DNA from: Myxococcota bacterium | GTDB taxonomy: Bacteria > Myxococcota_A > UBA796 > UBA2385 | Length of the DNA stretch: 64,000 bases | Assembly: GCA_023150805.1 (NCBI GenBank) | Contig: JAKLKF010000009.1 | Location: forward strand, 1 to 64,000 | Direction: 5' to 3' | Part shown: positions 24,216-32,235 of the stretch, piece after piece | Layout: each line of letters opens with the position of its first letter | How positions within the stretch are numbered: position 1 is the first letter of the stretch | Translations under genes and position numbers: made by a program | The notes under the pieces: generated by a model | The model's input: the letters and a program-made list of their open reading frames with translations, nothing else | Told to the model about the DNA's origin: nothing | The model's database searches: none

Positions 24216-24896
24216 GTGCAGCGAACGAAGCTCGACCCTGACACGCGGCGCCGGCTGGGCATGGCCCTGGCGGCGCTGGCCATCCTGGTGGCGTGGGACT
24301 TCCCGCTCCTCGCCCCGCTGCGGATCCTGGTCGTGGTCTTCCACGAGGCGGGGCACGCGCTGACCGCCCTGGCGACGGGCGGCGAGGTGCTGTCGGTGAC
24401 CGTCTCGCCGCTGGAGGGGGGGCTGACGGTGACCCGGGGGGGGCTGCACCTGCTGGTGCTCAACGGCGGCTACCTGGGCAGCCTGGTGGCGGGGGTGGCG
24501 CTGCTGCGGCTGTCGCGCCAGGACGGGCGCGGGCGGGCGGTGCTGGGCCTGCTGGGCGTGGTGCTGGGGGCGGCCGCGCTGGCCTGGTTCCGCCCCGTGC
24601 TGTCCTTCGGCTTCGCCTATGCGGTGCTCGCCGCCGTGGTCCTGGTGGGCCTGGCCTTGCGGGCCCGGCCGGCGGTGGCCGACTGGCTGGTGCGGATCGT
24701 GGGCCTGTTCAGCGTGATGTACGCCGCGCTGGACGTGCGGGACGACGTGCTGCGCCATGGCCTGGGGGCGGGCAACGTGCCCAGCGACGCCGCGATGCTG
24801 GCGGAGCGCACGGGGATCCCGGCCCTGGCCTGGGGCCTGGGCTGGGTGGTGGTCGGCGCCCTGCTGCTCGTGCGGCTGCGGCGGTGGGCGTTCTAG
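24216..24896 (+). CDS. M50B-like membrane metalloprotease
   Basis: The 226-residue polytopic protein starts at GTG 24216, six bases after GGGAG; ATG 24117 would add 33 residues of poor quality. The first membrane segment ends in VVFHEAGHALTAL, the HExxH zinc motif inside a membrane helix, and is followed by the GGxVxSVTVSPLEGG loop and NGGYLGSLVAG of M50B-like proteins. Five or six membrane segments are visible. Site-2-protease relatives cut membrane proteins, but for this subfamily no substrate is known. It is divergent from the lytic transglycosylase gene. Confidence 0.82.
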   Translation: MQRTKLDPDTRRRLGMALAALAILVAWDFPLLAPLRILVVVFHEAGHALTALATGGEVLSVTVSPLEGGLTVTRGGLHLLVLNGGYLGSLVAGVALLRLSRQDGRGRAVLGLLGVVLGAAALAWFRPVLSFGFAYAVLAAVVLVGLALRARPAVADWLVRIVGLFSVMYAALDVRDDVLRHGLGAGNVPSDAAMLAERTGIPALAWGLGWVVVGALLLVRLRRWAF

Positions 24897-24918
24897 CGCC
24901 CTGGCGCCGCCAGGCGCT
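24895..24918. terminator. strong stem-loop between convergent genes
   Basis: AGCGCC pairs with GGCGCT and TGGC with GCCA, with one bulged C and a three-base loop, starting in the TAG of the M50-like gene. It sits between two convergent stops and could end transcription from both sides. Confidence 0.55.
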
Positions 24919-24968
24919 CCGGGCGGGTGGCGCAGGGCAGGTCCTTGTGCGGCTGCAGCAGAGGCTGC

Positions 24969-25874
24969 TCAGACCCACAGCGCGCGGGGCACGTCGATCC
25001 AGCCCTGGGCGTCGACATCGGGGCGCAGGGGCCGGATCATGGGCAGCGCGCCGACGCGGGGGACGCGCTCGCCCTGCCCCTCGGGCCAGCCGGGCACCTC
25101 CCAGCCGCGCACGTGCCGCAGGCCCAGCTCCGCGGCGGTGCGCGCGGCCGCGGCGAGCAGGTCGGCGGCGCGGGTCGGCGCGTGCAGGTGCAGGATGAGC
25201 AGGTCGTCGCCGTGCTCGGTCCAGATCACCCGCTGGTCGCCGATGCGCGCGCCGCAGCGGGCGGCGCGGCGGATCCCGGCGAGCTGTGCCAGCCAGCGCG
25301 CGTGGTCGATCTGCCAGTCCAGGATGCCGGCGGTCACGGGGATGGCGAGGGCGCCCACGGGCGGGTGGGGGCAGTGGTCCGGCCCGAGCTCGCTCTCCGC
25401 CAGGTACCGCAGGTCGGGCGCGAGGGCGGCCGCGCCGTCGGCCGGCAAGCGGCGATCGACGGCCGGCCGCGGCCGGAAGCCCAGCCGCGCGTAGATGGCG
25501 GGGGCCACGTCGCTGTACAGCGTGAGCGCCGCGGCGCCGGGCGCGGCGGCCAGCGACGCCGCCAGGGCCTGGAGCATCGCGCTGGCGTGGCCCTGCCCGC
25601 GCAGCTCCGGGGCGGTGTAGACGCTGGCGATCTGCCAGGCCACGGCGGCCTCCCCCGACCGCCGGGCGGGCACCCGGTAGGTCTCGCAGGTCGACAGGAT
25701 CCGGTCGCCCTCCACCCAGGCCCACCCCTCGCGCGCCTGCCGGGCCCACCACCCCGCGCGCAGGCCGGCCTCCCGCCGGACGTGGGCAGACAGGTCCAGC
25801 CCTCCGCCCCAGTGGGGGTGGTTGTCGTGGTCCCGCTGCATGGCCTCGGCCTCGGTCAACGCGCGAAGCTGCAT
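24969..25874 (-). CDS. GNAT acetyltransferase with a C-terminal extension
   Basis: The 301-residue protein is given ATG 25874, with AGAGG upstream. A GTG at 25988, overlapping the upstream stop as GTGA, would add 38 residues containing a 9-residue tandem repeat. The N-terminal 160 residues are a GNAT fold: strand IASVYTAPELRG, the acetyl-CoA loop RGQGHASAML, and LYSDVAPAIYARLGF near the end. The C-terminal 130 residues form a second domain with LILHLHAPT and a Trp-rich end. This two-part plan resembles LYC1-type acetyltransferases. The substrate is unknown. It follows the GT-C-like gene in the same orientation. Confidence 0.8.
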   Translation of the reverse strand: MQLRALTEAEAMQRDHDNHPHWGGGLDLSAHVRREAGLRAGWWARQAREGWAWVEGDRILSTCETYRVPARRSGEAAVAWQIASVYTAPELRGQGHASAMLQALAASLAAAPGAAALTLYSDVAPAIYARLGFRPRPAVDRRLPADGAAALAPDLRYLAESELGPDHCPHPPVGALAIPVTAGILDWQIDHARWLAQLAGIRRAARCGARIGDQRVIWTEHGDDLLILHLHAPTRAADLLAAAARTAAELGLRHVRGWEVPGWPEGQGERVPRVGALPMIRPLRPDVDAQGWIDVPRALWV

Positions 25875-25875
25875 C

Positions 25876-25929
25876 TCTGCCTCTGCCCCGCTGCCCGGGG
25901 CTTCTGCCTCTGCGCCGCTGGCCGGGGCT
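25876..25929. repeat. two 27-bp tandem copies upstream of the GNAT start
   Basis: Copies at 25876-25902 and 25903-25929 differ at two positions. The unit is nine codons, so if translation starts at GTG 25988 it would encode a repeated Ala/Glu/Gly linker; otherwise it is leader sequence. Confidence 0.7.
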
Positions 25930-25984
25930 GCGGGCCGTAGCCCGGGAGGGTGCTCCGCGCGCGCCGGGCCGGGCTCGGGCGCGG

Positions 25985-27637
25985 TCACCTCCGGACGCTG
26001 CGCTCGGCGGTCGCGCAGGGGAAGAGCTGGTGGAGCGTGTCGTCGGGGTCGTCCAGGGCGGGCTTGCGCCGCCGCAGGAGCCAGCTCGGCTCGCCGGCCT
26101 GGCTGGCCGCGCACAGCGTGCGCGCCTGCTCCGGCAGCCAGGTGCAGTCGGTGTCGGCGTAGGCGGCGTAGTCGCCGACCACGTGGTGGGGCGCAAGGTC
26201 CAGGACCCCCGGCCTGGTCAGGAGCCAGCAGGAGGGTGGGCCTGCAGCGGTCCGAGCGCCCCAGAGGGCCACCTCCGCCACGACCTCGGTGCGGATCTGC
26301 TGGGGCTCGTCGGGCGTGGCGGGCAACCAGGAGACGACCAGGGGCGTGCGGCCCGACGCCCGCGCGGCGGCCTGGATCGGCGCGGCGAGGCGGAAGGTGT
26401 CCTCCAACTGGTCGGGCCGGAGCTGGCTCCAGTCCCAGGGGGCCAGGCGCAGGCTCGCCTGGTGGACCGCCCCGAGCCACGGAGCGAGCAGGGTCGCGCT
26501 GGCCAACATCGGCAGCCAGCGGGGTCGCCCGGGGACCAGCTGGGCGCCGAAGCCCGCCAGCGCCATGACCAGCAGCGGGGGCAGGCCGACCAGGTGGTGC
26601 TGCTCGAGGTAGGCGGTCCGGTGCCAGAGCTGGGCGTAGGCTGCGCCGCCGGCCACGGCAAGGCCGAGCGCCAGCAACGCGGTGCGCCCGGCGTCGCGCT
26701 GCTCCACGGTGGTCAAGCGACCTCCTGGCCCCGTCCTGCTCGCGGCGCTCCAGGCCAGGAACCCGACCCCACCGAGCAGCCCGGCAGCGAGCAGGCGCTG
26801 CTGCAGCTCGGCCGGCATGGCGAGCACCGGGTCCACGATCTCCCGCCACTGCCTGGGCTGCGGGGGCGTCGGCAGGCTCCCCCGGGAGATCCGGCGGACC
26901 TCGAGCAGCAACCGCTGGCCATCCCAGATCCACAGCCACGCCATGAGGCTCAGGGTCGGTCCCAGCGTGATCGCCGCCCGCGCCGCCACGCGCGCGGCCC
27001 GCCTGAACCCGGCGCCCCCCACCGGGACGGTCGCCGCGCCTAGGGCGAGCGCCACGCCCGCGAAGCCCATGGGCCACATCCCCAGGTGCATCGCCACGCT
27101 CGACGTGCAGCCCAGGGCGAGCAGCGGCGGCCCCCACGGCGACCGCGCCTGGATGCCGGCCAGCCCGAGCAGGGCGACGGAGACGAAGACCGACAGGAAG
27201 TAGGGGGACTTGATCCCGGTGTGGACGAAGAGCTCGACCGGCAGCAGCGCCAGGATGCCCGCGCCCGCGATGGCCGCGGGCAGGCCCGCCACCCGGCGCA
27301 GGGCGACCGCGGCGAGCGCAGCGGTCAGCCCCCCGGTGGCGGTCCAGGCCTGGAGGCCGAGCAGGGGCGAGGGGAAGGCCGCCTGGAAGCCGGCCATCAG
27401 CAAGAGGTAGAGCGAGGTGTAGTAGTAGGGGGGCTGCCGCAACGGCACGGCCGAGAGGATCTCGTGTGCGCTGCGCAGGTGGCTGACCTGGTCGGCCAGC
27501 AGGGGCGCTGCGGGCAGGCCGCGGAGGCGGACCGAGGCGGCGAACGCGAAGACCCCGAGGAACAGGGCGGCGTCCAGCGCCCAGGCGACGCGCCTCCAGC
27601 GGCGGCGGGTCGCCGCGAGGTGCGGTGGCGACCTCAT
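25985..27637 (-). CDS. GT-C type integral membrane glycosyltransferase-like protein
   Basis: The 550-residue protein is given ATG 27637; GTG 27676 would add 13 residues. There are about ten to twelve hydrophobic segments. After the first one comes a loop with SVRLRGLPAAPLLADQVSH; an acidic residue in this first periplasmic loop is the hallmark of PMT/ArnT-type (GT-C) transferases. The C-terminal 130 residues are a soluble domain (TPLVVSWLPATPDEPQQI onward) with several Cys. These enzymes move a sugar from a lipid carrier to a target outside the membrane. Substrate and acceptor are not visible. The 250 bases upstream (27638-27887) hold no gene. Confidence 0.75.
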   Translation of the reverse strand: MRSPPHLAATRRRWRRVAWALDAALFLGVFAFAASVRLRGLPAAPLLADQVSHLRSAHEILSAVPLRQPPYYYTSLYLLLMAGFQAAFPSPLLGLQAWTATGGLTAALAAVALRRVAGLPAAIAGAGILALLPVELFVHTGIKSPYFLSVFVSVALLGLAGIQARSPWGPPLLALGCTSSVAMHLGMWPMGFAGVALALGAATVPVGGAGFRRAARVAARAAITLGPTLSLMAWLWIWDGQRLLLEVRRISRGSLPTPPQPRQWREIVDPVLAMPAELQQRLLAAGLLGGVGFLAWSAASRTGPGGRLTTVEQRDAGRTALLALGLAVAGGAAYAQLWHRTAYLEQHHLVGLPPLLVMALAGFGAQLVPGRPRWLPMLASATLLAPWLGAVHQASLRLAPWDWSQLRPDQLEDTFRLAAPIQAAARASGRTPLVVSWLPATPDEPQQIRTEVVAEVALWGARTAAGPPSCWLLTRPGVLDLAPHHVVGDYAAYADTDCTWLPEQARTLCAASQAGEPSWLLRRRKPALDDPDDTLHQLFPCATAERSVRR

Positions 27638-27887
27638 CCCGCCGCCCCACCAGGAGGGGTCGTGGCGCTCGCGCACCCGCCCTGTCCCGCCTGCGGGGGC
27701 CCGCGGCGCGGGTGCCGGTCGGCTGCAGGTCGCCGGCGCTGGCGGGCGCCGGAGGCTGGACCGTCCGCCGATCGGCGGGTGGAGGGCGGGTCGGTGGGGG
27801 AGGCCGACGAAGGCCCATGTCGGCGCCTGCGCATCGAGGGTGCCTATCCCGCCCCCCCTCGTCCCCGTCGGAGGTGGAGCAGCTCGG

Positions 27888-30107
27888 CTATTCCCCTCGC
27901 TCCGGACGGCCCTGGCCGGGGCGCCCCAGGTGCAGGCCCAGGCCGGCGCCGCTGCTCCACGCCAGGTCGTCGTCCCGCACGCCTCCGCGCCCCTCGACGG
28001 TGACGAAGTAGCGGGGCGTCAGGTACCAACGCAGGTCCGCCCCGGCTCCGGCCAGGCCGGCGACCGGCGAGGGGGCCTGGGGATCGGAGTCCACCTCCAG
28101 CCCGCCGTAGACGAAGAGCGAGGGCCGCAGGCGACTGCGCTCGAAGAAGCCGAAGGCCATGCGCGCGCCCGTGTCGAAGAGCACGCTGCCGTCGGGCCGG
28201 CGCACGTAGCCGGTGCGATCCACGCCCAGCGAGAAGCCGGGGTCCATCACCCAGTCCACCGACAGGCCGGTGCTGGCCAGGGCCAGGTCGCCGGTGACGG
28301 TGGCCTCCCCCTTGGCCGCGGTGCGCCAGGCCGTGCCGTAGGTGAGCACGACGCCGGTCACGGGGCGTCCGCCCTCTCGGCGCAGGACCTGCCAGCCGTC
28401 CGCGGCCGCCCAGCCCCGGACCATCTGGGCGATCATCAGCCCCGGCGTGGGGCCGGTGAAGAGCATGCCACCCCAGCCGTCCAGGTCGTCGCCCATGGCC
28501 CGCTGCACGCTGAAGGCGCCGCCAGTGGCCGCGCCCCAGCCGATCAACATGCCCGCGCCCTTGGCCCACTGGCCGTTGTAGGCCTGGCCTGCGCCGGGCA
28601 GCAGCGCGCTGGCCGAGGCGGCGATGACCGGGCTGTGGCGGAGGTCGAGGCGGGGCTTGGCGGGGGCGCCGACGCCAGCGTCCTGGGGGGCGAGGGGAGG
28701 GGGCAGGGTGGCGGCGGGAGCGGCGCCGGTGGGTCCGGTCGCCGCGTCGGGCGCCGGGGTCGTGGCGGCCTCGGGCGCCGGCGGGGTGGGGGCCGGGTCG
28801 GTCGGGCTGCCGGTGGGCTCCTCGGTGCCCTTGCGGCCGGCCCCCTGCAGGCTGGCGCCGGCGCTCATGATGGCCTGCCCCGTCTTCTCGGCCACGTGGC
28901 CCAGCCACCGGTTGGGCCGGAACTCGTCGGCGGCCTCGGAGGAGGTCGGGGCGCTGGTGGGCGCCTGGACCTGCCGCCAGCCCTCGGGCGGTGGGGGCGG
29001 GTTGGTGGCCGGGGGCGCGCCGGCCGGGACGGCCAGCGGGGACGCGCCGGCCGGGACGGCCACCTGGGCTGGGTCGCTGTCGCTGCCCTTGGCGGCGACG
29101 GCGCGGTCCAGGCTGCGGAAGGCCAGGGCGGGCACGGCGAGATCGGCGCCCTCGGACAGGCCGAAGCGCGCCTCCTGGGTGGACCCGGCCGCCCGGAGCT
29201 GCAGGCGGTACGTGCCGGGGCTGAGCGCGAGCACGCTCTGCACGCCCTCGGCCTTGGAGACCTCGGCGACGGGGACGTCGTCGGGCTCCCGCAGGACGGT
29301 CACGACCCCGGCCATCTCCAGCGGCAGGCGCAGGCGGGCGCTGGCCCGGCGCACGTCGGTGAGGGGCAGGTCACCCTTGCCCTGGATGCGGAAGTCGTAG
29401 GCCGGGTGCTGGGTGCCGCCGGTCGTGGCGCCGGTGCGGGCCACGGTGCGGTCGTAGGCGTAGGCGTAGGCCTCGTCCAGGCTGACCACGCCGTCCCCCG
29501 TGTCGGCGGCTCCGCGCAGCCCCGACAGCAGGTAGTGCGTGAAGAAGCTGCCGCGCAGGCGGTCGCTCTCCTGGGCCGCCTCGTCGGCGCTGGCGGCGGT
29601 GAGCCAGGCCTCTCCCTCGGCGGACAGCGCCGCCTCGTCCATGAAGGGCTCGGCCAGCGCCAGGCCCTTCAGCCGGGTGATCTCGCCCGAGCGGCAGGCG
29701 TCGAGCACGCCCAGGCGCACCTCGGCGGGGATCTGGCGGATCTGGCTGCGCAGGCGGTCGAAGGGCACGTCACCGGTCGACAGGCGCAGCCCTCCCTGGT
29801 CGGCGTGGCCCGAGTAGTAGAACAGGAACAGGTCCTCGCCGTGTCCCGCCGCGACGCCGTGGTGCAGGGCGATGGCCTGGGCGAGCTGCTGATCGGTCGG
29901 GCTCTCCAGCACGGTGACCAGGCCGGGGCTGAAGCCGCCCAGCTCGACCAGCAGGTCGGCCATGCGCCGCGCGTCGTCGTGCGCGTAGAGCAGTGGGGCG
30001 AGGTCGTCGGAGGGCGCGTTGCTGCCGACGATCAGCGCGTGCCGGAGCACCTCGGCGGCGGAGGTGCCCGGCAGGGCCAGGGCGGCGAGCAACAGGGTGG
30101 GGCTCAC
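27888..30107 (-). CDS. exported caspase-fold (peptidase C14) protein with outer-membrane-like C-terminal domain
   Basis: The 739-residue protein starts at GTG 30107, one base after the anti-sigma stop and eight bases after GGAG. A signal peptide covers residues 1-18. Residues 20-240 are a caspase-like domain with the catalytic dyad His101 (LFYYSGHAD) and Cys138 (VLDACRSG). A PEGA/DUF4384-like sandwich follows (about 255-345), then a 130-residue Pro/Ala/Thr linker. The last 260 residues begin with a glycine-rich hydrophobic part (ASALLPGAGQAYNG) and end with alternating strands finishing GLGLHLG, resembling a small beta-barrel. It is the last gene of the sigma/anti-sigma operon and may be its output or its signal processor. 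Confidence 0.88.
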   Translation of the reverse strand: MSPTLLLAALALPGTSAAEVLRHALIVGSNAPSDDLAPLLYAHDDARRMADLLVELGGFSPGLVTVLESPTDQQLAQAIALHHGVAAGHGEDLFLFYYSGHADQGGLRLSTGDVPFDRLRSQIRQIPAEVRLGVLDACRSGEITRLKGLALAEPFMDEAALSAEGEAWLTAASADEAAQESDRLRGSFFTHYLLSGLRGAADTGDGVVSLDEAYAYAYDRTVARTGATTGGTQHPAYDFRIQGKGDLPLTDVRRASARLRLPLEMAGVVTVLREPDDVPVAEVSKAEGVQSVLALSPGTYRLQLRAAGSTQEARFGLSEGADLAVPALAFRSLDRAVAAKGSDSDPAQVAVPAGASPLAVPAGAPPATNPPPPPEGWRQVQAPTSAPTSSEAADEFRPNRWLGHVAEKTGQAIMSAGASLQGAGRKGTEEPTGSPTDPAPTPPAPEAATTPAPDAATGPTGAAPAATLPPPLAPQDAGVGAPAKPRLDLRHSPVIAASASALLPGAGQAYNGQWAKGAGMLIGWGAATGGAFSVQRAMGDDLDGWGGMLFTGPTPGLMIAQMVRGWAAADGWQVLRREGGRPVTGVVLTYGTAWRTAAKGEATVTGDLALASTGLSVDWVMDPGFSLGVDRTGYVRRPDGSVLFDTGARMAFGFFERSRLRPSLFVYGGLEVDSDPQAPSPVAGLAGAGADLRWYLTPRYFVTVEGRGGVRDDDLAWSSGAGLGLHLGRPGQGRPERGE

Positions 30108-30108
30108 G

Positions 30109-30828
30109 TCAACGCTCCTTCTGCAGCGCGATCCGACGCACCTCCACTCCGCTCATTCTACGCCCGCTTGCGGCCGCCTGCGCGGCCTGCCGGTCCAGCG
30201 GCTCGCGGCTGAGGACGACGACCAGCTCCTCGTCGCCGGCCTGGCCGTCCACGGTGAGCGCGAAGGGGGAGAGGGTCGGCTGGTCGGGGTCGAGGGGGAA
30301 GCGGCCGATCAGGCCGTCGGCGTCGCCGACCCAGGCCTCGGCGCCGAGGCCGGCGGGGATGCGGAGCTGGATGCGGTCGCCGGGGCGGATCGCCTCGCCC
30401 GGGTCGAGCACGCCGTGGTCCTCGACCAGCACGACCACCTCTCCGTCGCCCTTGAGCCGCGTGGCGTCGGGGTCGGCGTCGGGGGCGGCGACCCGCACGG
30501 CGACCAGGGCCAGGGCGGCGACCAGGACGGGCACGGGGGCCCAGCGCAGCCAGGCCTGGGCGCGCTCCCACAGGCTGGGGCGGGCCTGGGGCAGGGCCAG
30601 CGGGGGGGCCTTGACCTCGAAGGCACGGCGGAAGGCGAGCTGGGACTGGTGGCGGGACCGGCACTCCTCGCAGCCCTCCAGGTGGGCCTGGGCGGCGCGG
30701 GCCTGCGGGCCGTCCAGCTCGCCGTAGCGGAGCTGGTGGAGGGTGAGGGTGCTGAGGTGGCCGGCCTGGGTGGGGGGAGGGGCCACGCGGGCCTCCGGGG
30801 CGGGGCTTCGGGGGGAGGGCGAGGTCAT
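30109..30828 (-). CDS. zinc-finger anti-sigma factor with DUF4384-like sensor domain
   Basis: The 239-residue protein starts at ATG 30828, overlapping the sigma factor stop as ATGA. Residues 24-60 hold a ZAS motif with H49xxxC53xxC56, which binds zinc and clamps the sigma factor. One membrane helix lies at about 93-116 (APVPVLVAALALVAVRVAA). The extracytoplasmic part (VVVLVEDHGVLDPGEAIRPG, then DRIQLRIPA) resembles DUF4384, a domain often found beside caspase-like proteins. Together with the sigma factor gene it forms a standard membrane-sensing pair; the coupled caspase gene downstream suggests that proteolysis is part of the response. Confidence 0.88.
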   Translation of the reverse strand: MTSPSPRSPAPEARVAPPPTQAGHLSTLTLHQLRYGELDGPQARAAQAHLEGCEECRSRHQSQLAFRRAFEVKAPPLALPQARPSLWERAQAWLRWAPVPVLVAALALVAVRVAAPDADPDATRLKGDGEVVVLVEDHGVLDPGEAIRPGDRIQLRIPAGLGAEAWVGDADGLIGRFPLDPDQPTLSPFALTVDGQAGDEELVVVLSREPLDRQAAQAAASGRRMSGVEVRRIALQKER

Positions 30829-31379
30829 GGCGCCTCCGGGTGGTCGGGCAGGTCGGGGGTGGCGGCCCAGCCCGCCCAGTCGGGGAAGCGGGCCTGGGTC
30901 TGCACGCGGAACTTCGCGAGCCGCTTGCGCACCGCGGCGCCGCTGATGCCCAGCAGCTCGCCCACCTCGTCCTGGGTCATGCCGTCCATGTAGCAGTAGA
31001 CGACGCACTGCTGGGTGCGCTCGTCCCAGCCGTCGAGCAGGCGGGCGACGAGCTGGTGCTGGGCCAGGGTGGTCAACACGCTGTCCCCGACCGCAGGGGG
31101 GGCGTGGTCCTGGATCTCCTCGACGGGGTCCTCGGGGTGCCGCTTGCGGGAGCGGATCACGTTGAGGCACTGGTTGGTCGCGATCCGGTAGAGCCAGGTG
31201 CTGGGCTTGCTGCCGCCCCGGAAGTCGTCGGCGTAGCGGTGGGCCTTCAGGAAGACCTCCTGCATCGCGTCGACCGCGTCGGCCTCGTTGTGCAGCATGG
31301 ACAGGCAGCGGCCGTAGACCATGTCGCCGTACCGGCGGTACAGGGCGGCGACGTCCAGGCGCTCGTCGGCGCTCGCCAT
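30825..31379 (-). CDS. ECF-type RNA polymerase sigma factor
   Basis: The 184-residue protein starts at ATG 31379. Region 2 is clear (VYGRCLSMLHNEADAVDAMQ, then EVFLKAHRYADDF and the Trp/Arg stretch STWLYRIATNQCLNVIRSRK). Region 4 follows (LLDGWDERTQQCVVYCYMDG, then TQDEVGELLGISGAAVRKRL), giving the -35 reading helix. There is no region 1 or 3. The gene is first in a three-gene operon whose members overlap or abut, so sigma, anti-sigma and caspase-domain protein should be co-made. No canonical bipartite ECF promoter is obvious in the 89 bases upstream. Confidence 0.93.
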   Translation of the reverse strand: MASADERLDVAALYRRYGDMVYGRCLSMLHNEADAVDAMQEVFLKAHRYADDFRGGSKPSTWLYRIATNQCLNVIRSRKRHPEDPVEEIQDHAPPAVGDSVLTTLAQHQLVARLLDGWDERTQQCVVYCYMDGMTQDEVGELLGISGAAVRKRLAKFRVQTQARFPDWAGWAATPDLPDHPEAP

Positions 31380-31468
31380 GCTTCGGTCCCGGGCGGAGGT
31401 GGGCCGGGGCGGAGCTATCGCGTCCGACCGCCCTTGGGTGAGGGGCAGGGCCCCGGCCGCCGTCCGCA

Positions 31469-32002
31469 TCAGCCGCAGGCCCCGCTGGTGCCGCCGCCGT
31501 CGGTGCCGCCGCCGTCGCTGCTGCCGTCGGTGCCGCCGCCGTCGCTGCTGCCGTCGGTGCCGCCGCCGTTGGTGCTGCCGTCGAGGACGAGGAAGGCGTC
31601 GTCGACCCAGATGGCCGTGCCGTCGTCCAGCTCGACCAGCAGGTCGACCGGCCCGGCCGGGGCGTCGTCGTCGACGGCCAGGGTGATGAGCAGCTCGTCC
31701 TGGCGCGCCTGCATCGTGCAGGGGGTGATGGGGCCGAAGAACTCCACCGCGGCGACCGTGCTCCAGTCGAAGGGCTGGTCGGACTGCAGGCCGGCGATCA
31801 GGTCCTCGCCGGGGGCGCCGGCGTCGGGGTCCAGCCACAGGCGGGCCTTCGGCTCCTCCGGCGCGCCGGTGTCGTCCGGGTCGGGGCGCCCGCTGTCGTC
31901 GTCGGCCCAGAAGTCGTCGCCGGGGCAGTCGTTGTCGTGGATGACACAGGCGCCCAGGGCGGGCAGCAGGCTGAAGGCGAGCAGGGGGAGGGGGCGGGTC
32001 AT
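31469..32002 (-). CDS. small Asp/Gly-rich lipoprotein with C-terminal repeats
   Basis: The 177-residue protein starts at ATG 32002, preceded by GGAGA. A lipoprotein signal ends in LLPALGAC. Residues 25-50 are very acidic (DDFWADDDSGRPDPDDTG). A domain of about 90 residues follows, with FFGPITPCTMQ and LLVELDDGTAIWVDD. The end is a tandem array of GGGTDGSSD units encoded by a 27-bp repeat, closing with CG. No family is recognised. It lies 89 bases upstream of the sigma factor on the same strand and could be the first gene of that operon. Confidence 0.78.
   Translation of the reverse strand: MTRPLPLLAFSLLPALGACVIHDNDCPGDDFWADDDSGRPDPDDTGAPEEPKARLWLDPDAGAPGEDLIAGLQSDQPFDWSTVAAVEFFGPITPCTMQARQDELLITLAVDDDAPAGPVDLLVELDDGTAIWVDDAFLVLDGSTNGGGTDGSSDGGGTDGSSDGGGTDGGGTSGACG
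31498..31578. repeat. 27-bp tandem repeat coding the GGGTDGSSD array
   Basis: Three head-to-tail copies (31498-31524, 31525-31551, 31552-31578) lie inside the lipoprotein gene; the first two are identical and the third differs near its end. The unit is nine codons, so copy-number change would keep the frame. Confidence 0.85.
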
Positions 32003-32235
32003 GGAGGTCTCCTCGAGTGCGGGGGCGAGGGGGGCCCTCGCCGTGCTCGCCCGGGGCACCCTCGCCACCGGGTCGCCTGCTTGGACCCCGGCCCGGCGGG
32101 CGGGCGCTACCGGCGCGGGAAAAAACTCCTCGCCGCCCCCGGTGACCCGCGGGGGCCGCTGCATTACCGTGCTGCCTCCCTCCCCACGCTCCTCCCCCGG
32201 ACGCGGCGCGGATCGCCGCGCGCAGGACCTCGCGG

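Noticed and set aside
27888-31379. Anti-phage defence system built on the caspase gene
   Set aside because: There is no nucleotide cyclase, toxin, nuclease or phage-sensor gene nearby, and the caspase carries an export signal. An envelope signalling role fits better.
31498-31578. CRISPR-like direct repeats
   Set aside because: The copies are contiguous with no spacers and lie inside a coding frame; the arrays at 20279-20328 and 60935-61009 are likewise contiguous.
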